From: Candidatus Thorarchaeota archaeon
Lineage (GTDB): Archaea; Asgardarchaeota; Thorarchaeia; Thorarchaeales; Thorarchaeaceae
Assembly (NCBI GenBank): GCA_016840245.1
Contig: JAEOST010000513.1
Coordinates: 1-8,413, forward strand
Reading direction: 5' to 3'
Length of the DNA: 8,413 bases
The notes under the pieces are model-generated. The model was not told where the DNA came from and did not search any database. It saw only the letters and a list, made by a program, of their open reading frames with translations. Position numbers and translations under genes: made by a program. Position 1 is the stretch's first letter. Every line of letters starts with the position of its first letter. This document shows positions 1 through 5,456 of the stretch, one piece after another.

Positions 1-1293
1 CAGTACATCAAGATTGAATGCTATCACATCTCCATATCCGACATTAAACCTATCTTTGCTAATGTCTACTTGCATAGTTTCAAGAAATCGTTCATGTCTG
101 TAGATGTTATATTCATATTCGGAATTCAGGAATCGGAACTCCCAAACTATTTCTCCTTCTTGGTTCACTTCAGTGATTCGGGGACTTATAGATCTGTAGC
201 CAAACGTACCTATTGTGTTACCATTCGGCATTCTATCAGCGTCCCCAAGTAGCATGCTTGCATAGTCTTGGGGAGCAACCCATACCCATTCCTCTCTAGC
301 TGTCATATTCTCTTCATCGATTGATATCTCAATGAGACGACTTGTCCCTCCATATTTGTCACTTCTTGTTAGATTCCAGTAATCGTTGTCAAACATCACA
401 AATCGATTAGGGCTAATCATCTCAAGTGCGTGGGAGTGATACCAGAGTGAGGATTTCTTCTCTCCAGATATATCATACAAATCTAAGTCGCCCATTCTAC
501 CAGCAGCCCAGACAATCTCACCTGACGTTTTATTAATCTTATAGAATGTGTCTAGATTTCTGGCGTTGTAGTAGACGATGTCCTCCTCCATATCCCAGAA
601 GATTGAGTTAGTGTGATAGTACTCTGCCCCACGACCTCCCTTCTCATTCCTTAGCGTATACTCAGTTTCATTGAATGGTATGTAAAATGCCGAATCCCAG
701 CGCCACAGTTCCTCTCCTGCGCTTGAATATTCTACTATATCATCAAACCACATGGACTCACCATTGTATTCTTCCTCTGCAAATTGAATTGTAAGGAATG
801 TATTGGTAAATGGATTGTACTCAACGTCGTGGTGCCCAACTGGAAATAGGAGCAATTGGGGTGAGGTTGTATCAATATCCCAGAGATACAAACCTGGACG
901 ATCTGGATTAGTAGGATCCATATACATTATTGTTTTCGAATCTATAAACTCAGGATTGTGAACTCTGCCATTGGTGTCACGTGAAGTTACAATATTTCCT
1001 GCCATATCTGTCACTAAGAGAACACTGTGGTGCAATCCTGCCTCTCCTGGCTCATATGCCCATACTGAGAATAGATTCAAGCCGTTCATTGCTTGACTTG
1101 GACTATAGCCTGTTTGAGTGAGTGAGTTTTCTATATCATCTATGTATTCTTGATTTATTTGTAATGGGGCATCAGATGGTGTGTTGTGTGATATCACCAT
1201 TGCCGACTTTCTTGATGATGTTCCACTTGTCAGTGATACTGAGGTTGTTATCATTAAGAGAATGAGAATCGATAGCACGGCAGATTTTTTCAT
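1..1293 (-). CDS. Exported arylsulfotransferase (ASST)-like beta-propeller protein, C-terminus cut by the window edge
   Basis: An open frame of 431 codons runs from the ATG at 1293-1291 to base 1 with no stop, so the C-terminus is missing. Residues 1-24 form a signal peptide (two lysines, then a hydrophobic stretch), placing the protein outside the cell. Residues about 70-400 match the ASST superfamily (Arylsulfotrans / Arylsulfotran_2 type), a six-bladed propeller that in bacteria moves sulfate between phenols. Visible signatures are HHDVEYNP (154-161), YHTNS (226-230), NARN (243-246), a TSGEIVW strand (257-262), WYHSH (284-288), FDND (301-304) and GDADRMPNGN (350-359). Conserved histidines 154/155, 227, 286/288 and Arg354 could line an active site, but I cannot map them onto the known catalytic residues. 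From about residue 405 a new beta domain seems to begin, as in the paralogue at 2308-5385. GGAGTG (1304-1309) lies 10 nt before the start. It is transcribed divergently from the next genes. Family call is firm; enzymatic activity is unproven. Confidence 0.88.
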   Translation of the reverse strand, partial: MKKSAVLSILILLMITTSVSLTSGTSSRKSAMVISHNTPSDAPLQINQEYIDDIENSLTQTGYSPSQAMNGLNLFSVWAYEPGEAGLHHSVLLVTDMAGNIVTSRDTNGRVHNPEFIDSKTIMYMDPTNPDRPGLYLWDIDTTSPQLLLFPVGHHDVEYNPFTNTFLTIQFAEEEYNGESMWFDDIVEYSSAGEELWRWDSAFYIPFNETEYTLRNEKGGRGAEYYHTNSIFWDMEEDIVYYNARNLDTFYKINKTSGEIVWAAGRMGDLDLYDISGEKKSSLWYHSHALEMISPNRFVMFDNDYWNLTRSDKYGGTSRLIEISIDEENMTAREEWVWVAPQDYASMLLGDADRMPNGNTIGTFGYRSISPRITEVNQEGEIVWEFRFLNSEYEYNIYRHERFLETMQVDISKDRFNVGYGDVIAFNLDVL

Positions 1294-1344
1294 TCTAACT
1301 CTTCACTCCAGCGACGTGCGGGAGATAATTTCCCCCTCAAAAGG

Positions 1345-1356
1345 CTTTCCGGAAAG
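1345..1356. repeat. Perfect 12-bp palindrome, candidate operator
   Basis: CTTTCCGGAAAG is its own reverse complement and lies in the middle of the divergent intergenic region, two bases from the AT-rich candidate TATA element at 1358-1367. A dimeric regulator bound here could affect both directions. The sequence is direct; the operator role is inferred, and a single 12-bp palindrome can arise by chance. Confidence 0.35.
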
Positions 1357-1430
1357 TGCATATCTAACCATCATCGAAATCCTCTTTAGAGCCAGCGATA
1401 GCAGGCATCCATACCGAGGGGAACATCTCA

Positions 1431-1434
1431 GAGG
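1431..1434 (+). promoter_or_regulatory. Ribosome binding site of the 283-residue surface protein
   Basis: GAGG lies five bases before the ATG at 1440 and eight before the second ATG at 1443. The two ATGs are adjacent codons, so either start gives nearly the same signal peptide. The spacing to the second one is slightly more usual. Confidence 0.55.
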
Positions 1435-1439
1435 AAACA

Positions 1440-2291
1440 ATGATGAATCGAAAACTCTTCACAATCGTACTTGGGCTTGTACTATTGTTTCAGACAGGTA
1501 TCACTTCAGTGGTGGCGCAAGGTCCTTACATGTATGTAGACTCAGTAGTTGATTCACGGTCAAGTTTTTACGCCAATGGTGAAAATGCTCTAGGTGCACC
1601 AGATGGACAATATGCATCAATATTTTTGGATTATACTTCTGGATATATGACTTTCAATATGAGTGCTGAAGTAGTTCTAGATGGCACATCTATAGACTTC
1701 CGCGTCATTGCAGACGGAGGCGCCTATCAGCTTTCAGCAACTCCTGACTTGGACACCGCATTTACATCAATGGGCACTCATACTGGAAACTACAGTGTTG
1801 ATTTATTGGATTATGGCCTGACTTGGGTCCGTTATATTCGAATTGAACACTATGAGAATGGAACCATCTTGTTGGATGCAATTGAGGCCATTAATTATGG
1901 CTATCCTCCAGACACTACCCCTCCGGATATCACGCCACTTGATGATGTGAACCGAATCGGAAGTGGATTGGATATAGACCTTTCTTGGACTGCCACTGAT
2001 AGCTACCCCCTGAACTATACGATTCTTGTCAATGGAAGTGCAGTTGACAGTGGTGATTGGGACGGAATTACAGTTTCCTATATACTGAGTACAACTGGTT
2101 CAGGACTGTGGAATGTCACACTCATAGTCTATGATGAGAGTGGCAATATGGCTGTTGACACTGTCTTAGTATCAATAGAAGAACCAGAGTTTGACTCAAT
2201 CTTTCTTCTGGGTGTTTCTTTCATTATCCTATTAATGATTATACCCATAGTCCTATTCAGAAGACAAGCAAAAGCATTGGGGCATAGTTGA
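1440..2291 (+). CDS. Membrane-anchored surface protein: discoidin-like APDG domain, Ig-like domain, C-terminal helix
   Basis: This 283-residue protein has a signal peptide (1-27, ending in VVAQ), an exported body and a C-terminal membrane helix (about 253-273) followed by a basic tail with RRQAK, so it should sit on the outer face of the cell membrane. Residues about 30-152 form a beta-sandwich domain marked by GENALGAPDG (47-56), a WVRYIRIE strand and LDAIEA (145-150). The same pattern occurs in many secreted bacterial and archaeal proteins and resembles discoidin-type carbohydrate-binding folds; a binding role is inferred. Residues about 158-245 are an Ig-like domain with the VNGSAVDSG and WNVTL motifs. 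Six N-x-S/T sites suggest glycosylation. Residues 28-283 align almost without gaps to the last 255 residues of the next gene's product. The stop is 16 bp before that gene, so the two are likely one operon. No enzymatic motif is seen. Confidence 0.88.
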   Translation: MMNRKLFTIVLGLVLLFQTGITSVVAQGPYMYVDSVVDSRSSFYANGENALGAPDGQYASIFLDYTSGYMTFNMSAEVVLDGTSIDFRVIADGGAYQLSATPDLDTAFTSMGTHTGNYSVDLLDYGLTWVRYIRIEHYENGTILLDAIEAINYGYPPDTTPPDITPLDDVNRIGSGLDIDLSWTATDSYPLNYTILVNGSAVDSGDWDGITVSYILSTTGSGLWNVTLIVYDESGNMAVDTVLVSIEEPEFDSIFLLGVSFIILLMIIPIVLFRRQAKALGHS

Positions 2292-2294
2292 TTT

Positions 2295-2299
2295 AGGAG
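2295..2299 (+). promoter_or_regulatory. Ribosome binding site of the large ASST/Ig protein
   Basis: AGGAG lies eight bases before the ATG at 2308, just after the preceding stop codon at 2289-2291. A second match, GAGGT at 2302-2306, is only one base from the ATG and too close to act in the usual way. The position supports the chosen start and translation from a shared transcript. Confidence 0.65.
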
Positions 2300-2307
2300 C
2301 AGAGGTA

Positions 2308-5300
2308 ATGCTACGTAGTTGTCAAGTCTTGGCTATAGCACTTCTAGTATTGATACTCTTAGCAACACCTGCAAATCTTGGTTATACACCAATAACGTCG
2401 AGTGGACTATCAGAATCCTTAGGGATTGCGATTTCAGAGCCGGATCTCGAACCATCCGCAGTTCTCGATCCTTATTCCGTAGGTTTTGATGTATCCAGAA
2501 CAGATGATGCATTCGAAGGGTACAATCTGTTTGTACTTGGTCAGTTGGTCCGTGCTACTGGGGAACCCAACACGACTCTCGTTGTAATGGATATGGATGG
2601 AAACATAATTGCAGACAAACTTCTGGGAAGTGTGCCAGTCTTCAACACGATGGCTAAGTTCATAGACCCATATACCGTTCTAGTTGGAACACCTAGTGGT
2701 GCCGCTTTGTGGAACCTGTTGGATGATACTATTGATTACTTGGGAATCTCGAGCCATCACGAGTACGAGTACAATCCAAATGGGGACACAATCTTTTCAC
2801 TCTCCCGTGTGGATAAGGAAATAGATGAGAGCTACTATCGCTTCGATACAATAAGAGAGATTAATCGTACTAATGATATAATTTGGAGCTTGGATACAAA
2901 CGACTACATCTCTCATACATGGTGGTGTCCCTTTCATGACACTGCAGGTGGAAACCCGGACATAACCCATTCAAACACACTCTTCTACGATGTAGAGGAA
3001 GACATTCTCTATCATAACTCTAGAAATACAAATACATTCTTCAAGATCAATCATACTGATGGCAGTGTTATCTGGGGTCTTGGTGAATACGGTAACTTTA
3101 GTCTGTTTGACAGGTTTGGCTATCCGAAAGAGAGCCTATTCTATCATGCTCACTCTGTAGAAAAGGTTGACGAGGATACATTCATCATCTTTGACAATGA
3201 TTACCACAATCAAGAGGGCACAGGTCCTAATTCACGAATCCTCGAGATTACGATAAATGAAACGGACATGACTGCTCAAGAGACCTGGTCTTGGGCTGCA
3301 TCAGCTCAATACTTTAGTGCGGGCTGGGGTGATGCTGATCGTCTTCCTGGTGGAAATCGGCTTGGGACATTTGGCTACTGGTCTGGGAATCCGTCAATCA
3401 TGGAGGTCGATCCTCTAGGTACAGTGGTATGGCAGCTGGACTTTCCAGACACTCCAGACTATCTCTATGGTGTCTACCGAAGCGAGCGCTTCCGATACAC
3501 TCCAATTTTGAGTTCGCCTGATGATGCGTATATACGTACGGGGTCGAGTGTCAATGTCACTTGGGATGCATGGTATAACTACAGGACGAAACAACACAAT
3601 GACGGGTCTTATACACTGTATCTTGATGATTCCGAAATAGAGAACGGTGATTTTACTTATGACAAGTTCTGGCGGCCCTCACATCTTGACTTTGACCTAG
3701 GTATCTTGGATGAAGGAATCCACAATGTGACCCTTGAGATATTCAATGACTTCGGCCAGAAGACTCACGATAGTATGAATGTAAGTATAGGGACTTACCA
3801 TTTCGAACGTGAGGGTCCAACATCAATCGAGTTGGGACAAGCTAATTCCTCTGTGGTATGGAGTGGATTTACTTCACTTCCTCTCACTATTGACCTTCGG
3901 ATAAATGATTCAATCATTCTGAACGAACTATGGGATGGTTCTGATATCACAGTTGATCTGAATACTGTTGGTATAGGTACTCATAACATTGTGTTAACAA
4001 TGCTAAACAGCTCTCTTCCAGTCTTCATAGATAATATAACGGCAACTGTTTATCCATCTGCTTCACCCATTATTGATACTTCGAATATTGATGCATCTAT
4101 CTATTGGAACACAAGTGTTGCATTTCAATGGGACCTCTTTGACCATACTCCACGCTATTGGAAACTCATTGTGAATGATGAGGTGTATATACTTCAAAAC
4201 TGGACAGAACAATCAAAATCAATCATATGGGACCTGCCAATCTTTGATGAGGGCGTCTACAATATCACACTGGTAGCATACGACTGGGCTCAACACACCT
4301 CCTCGCACACAACTATTATGACAGTTCTTCCTCCCGACTTACCAGTAATTGCATCAACTCCATATCCCACAGTAATCAAGTGGGGAACTGAGGATGTTAA
4401 TCTCAATTGGTCTGTTCATGGAGTGACTTCGTGGTATCTCTGGAAAAATAACCAGCTTGTCAGTTCTGCAAATCTGACTGGTATCCTTATTGAACACCAT
4501 ATCTATGACTGGGCCCTCTGGACCCCCGGGTCATATAATATGACACTACAAGTGGTGAATGAAGATGGTGTTCAAACTACATCTACAACAATGGTTCAGA
4601 TTGTGGTTGACTATGGAGACCCTTATGCTGATGCTGTCATAACATCACGCTCCGCTTGGTATTCGTCTGGAGAGAATGCAATAGGTGCTCCAGATGGTTC
4701 AACGGCATCGATTTTCTATGACTATGGAAATGGGTATCTAACATTGGACATGGGCTTTGATGAAGAGATCATCGATGGTGAAGGTGCTGACTTTACGGTT
4801 ATTGCCATAGGTAACTACTCCGTTACGGTGACTGAGAGTCTTGATCAACAATTCAGCTTTCTTGGATTCGCAAGTGGGAACGCGAGTTTCGATCTAAGCG
4901 CCTTTGAGCTAGAATCAGTTCGGTATGTGCGAGTTGAATATAGTACGGGTGACTTCGTAGAATTAGATGCAATAGAGGCTCACAATAACAATCTACCAAT
5001 GAGCGATGAGAATAGACCTGTCATCCAAGGACTCAGTAACCTCACTATTTCTACTAATACAACGGTTACTCTCAACTGGACAGGGTATGACCTTACACCT
5101 TGGGGATATTCGATTCTAGTTAACGGTGCAGAAGTCGAAGCAGGTGCATGGGATGGATCGGATATAAACTATTCATTCACAAGCCTAACACCCGGTACCT
5201 GGAATATTACTCTGGTTCTTACTGATATCTTCCTGAATACTGCTTCCCACTCTACACTGGTTACTGTTATTGATACTGCACAACCAGGCTCTACTTCACT

Positions 5301-5385
5301 AATTATTGTGATTACTATCTCTGGTGTAGTCATCGCCACAGCTGCAATATACTTCCTGAAAGCACGAAAACCATCTGCTACGTGA
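2308..5385 (+). CDS. Large surface protein: ASST beta-propeller, four Ig-like repeats, discoidin-like and Ig-like module, C-terminal anchor
   Basis: This 1025-residue protein is exported (signal peptide about 1-25) and anchored by one C-terminal helix (about 997-1017) with a short basic tail. The ASST-type propeller covers about 70-395: HHEYEYNP (150-157), THSNT (220-224), NSRN (237-240), FYHAH (278-282), FDND and DADRLPGGN (342-350). It is a clear paralogue of the minus-strand protein at 1-1293 and keeps the same histidine positions (150/151, 221, 280/282) and Arg345. Four Ig-like repeats follow (about 397-495, 496-582, 583-674, 676-766), each ending in a G-x-(Y/H)-N-x-(T/V)-L strand. Then come the APDG domain (772-891, with GENAIGAPDG at 788-797 and LDAIEA at 886-891) and a fifth Ig-like domain (about 901-990). 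I count 25 N-x-S/T sites. The catalytic domain would be held away from the membrane by a glycosylated stalk. Sulfotransfer is known for bacterial relatives; here the substrate, and even activity, are unknown. Confidence 0.9.
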   Translation: MLRSCQVLAIALLVLILLATPANLGYTPITSSGLSESLGIAISEPDLEPSAVLDPYSVGFDVSRTDDAFEGYNLFVLGQLVRATGEPNTTLVVMDMDGNIIADKLLGSVPVFNTMAKFIDPYTVLVGTPSGAALWNLLDDTIDYLGISSHHEYEYNPNGDTIFSLSRVDKEIDESYYRFDTIREINRTNDIIWSLDTNDYISHTWWCPFHDTAGGNPDITHSNTLFYDVEEDILYHNSRNTNTFFKINHTDGSVIWGLGEYGNFSLFDRFGYPKESLFYHAHSVEKVDEDTFIIFDNDYHNQEGTGPNSRILEITINETDMTAQETWSWAASAQYFSAGWGDADRLPGGNRLGTFGYWSGNPSIMEVDPLGTVVWQLDFPDTPDYLYGVYRSERFRYTPILSSPDDAYIRTGSSVNVTWDAWYNYRTKQHNDGSYTLYLDDSEIENGDFTYDKFWRPSHLDFDLGILDEGIHNVTLEIFNDFGQKTHDSMNVSIGTYHFEREGPTSIELGQANSSVVWSGFTSLPLTIDLRINDSIILNELWDGSDITVDLNTVGIGTHNIVLTMLNSSLPVFIDNITATVYPSASPIIDTSNIDASIYWNTSVAFQWDLFDHTPRYWKLIVNDEVYILQNWTEQSKSIIWDLPIFDEGVYNITLVAYDWAQHTSSHTTIMTVLPPDLPVIASTPYPTVIKWGTEDVNLNWSVHGVTSWYLWKNNQLVSSANLTGILIEHHIYDWALWTPGSYNMTLQVVNEDGVQTTSTTMVQIVVDYGDPYADAVITSRSAWYSSGENAIGAPDGSTASIFYDYGNGYLTLDMGFDEEIIDGEGADFTVIAIGNYSVTVTESLDQQFSFLGFASGNASFDLSAFELESVRYVRVEYSTGDFVELDAIEAHNNNLPMSDENRPVIQGLSNLTISTNTTVTLNWTGYDLTPWGYSILVNGAEVEAGAWDGSDINYSFTSLTPGTWNITLVLTDIFLNTASHSTLVTVIDTAQPGSTSLIIVITISGVVIATAAIYFLKARKPSAT

Positions 5386-5456
5386 TATCTGCCCAAACGC
5401 TATCCTCTTATGGGTCCTTGCCACCTCGTACCTATAATGTTCCGAGGTTCCAGCAT
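5386..5456 (+). promoter_or_regulatory. Short intergenic region before the UPF0182-like gene
   Basis: This 71-bp gap has no run of T and no strong hairpin of terminator type, so read-through from the upstream operon is possible. CCTATAATG (5431-5439) could be an archaeal TATA element; it would place a start close to the ATG at 5457, giving a nearly leaderless RNA. It also holds an in-frame mini reading frame (5410-5460, 16 codons plus stop) whose TGA overlaps the ATG at 5457. None of these roles is proven. Confidence 0.35.
5423..5448 (+). promoter_or_regulatory. Hairpin that covers the ribosome binding site of the UPF0182-like gene
   Basis: ACCTCG (5423-5428) can pair with CGAGGT (5443-5448) across a 14-nt loop. 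The right arm contains GAGGT (5444-5448), the Shine-Dalgarno motif eight bases before the ATG at 5457. If the RNA starts upstream, the stem would hide the site until opened, for example by translation of the overlapping mini reading frame. The six-base stem is short and may be chance. Confidence 0.35.

Larger units (their letters stand above)
1294..1439. promoter_or_regulatory. Divergent intergenic promoter region
   Basis: These 146 bases separate two divergent starts and must hold promoters for both directions unless transcripts begin farther away. An AT-rich GCATATCTAA element (1358-1367) could serve as a TATA box on either strand, giving 5' leaders of about 45-50 nt each way. A second candidate is AATTATC on the minus strand (about 1324-1330), preceded by a purine run, but it would place the start inside the leftward ribosome binding site. 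These are weak matches chosen by eye; the region's regulatory role follows from gene orientation. Confidence 0.5.

Noticed and set aside
70..252. 60-codon plus-strand reading frame
   Set aside because: It lies antisense inside the well-supported minus-strand ASST-like gene, has no family resemblance and no clear ribosome site.
1284..1290. Run of seven T as a possible terminator
   Set aside because: It is the complement of the AAAAAA of the ATG-AAA-AAA start codons of the minus-strand gene and no hairpin precedes it.
1385..1394. Short inverted repeat TCTTTAGAGC / CTCT-TT-AGAG in the divergent region
   Set aside because: Arms of only four bases; expected by chance at this length.
1181..1552. 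123-codon plus-strand reading frame across the divergent promoter
   Set aside because: It overlaps the N-terminus of the minus-strand gene and the signal peptide of the next gene in another frame; its composition looks random.
3415..3597. 60-codon minus-strand reading frame
   Set aside because: Shadow within the ASST/Ig-like protein gene, without motifs.
5169..5396. 75-codon minus-strand reading frame
   Set aside because: Antisense to the last Ig-like domain and membrane helix of the large protein; no motif or ribosome site supports it.
5418..5438. Bacterial-type promoter (TTGCCA and TATAAT)
   Set aside because: The two boxes are only 9 bases apart instead of about 17, and the host looks archaeal.
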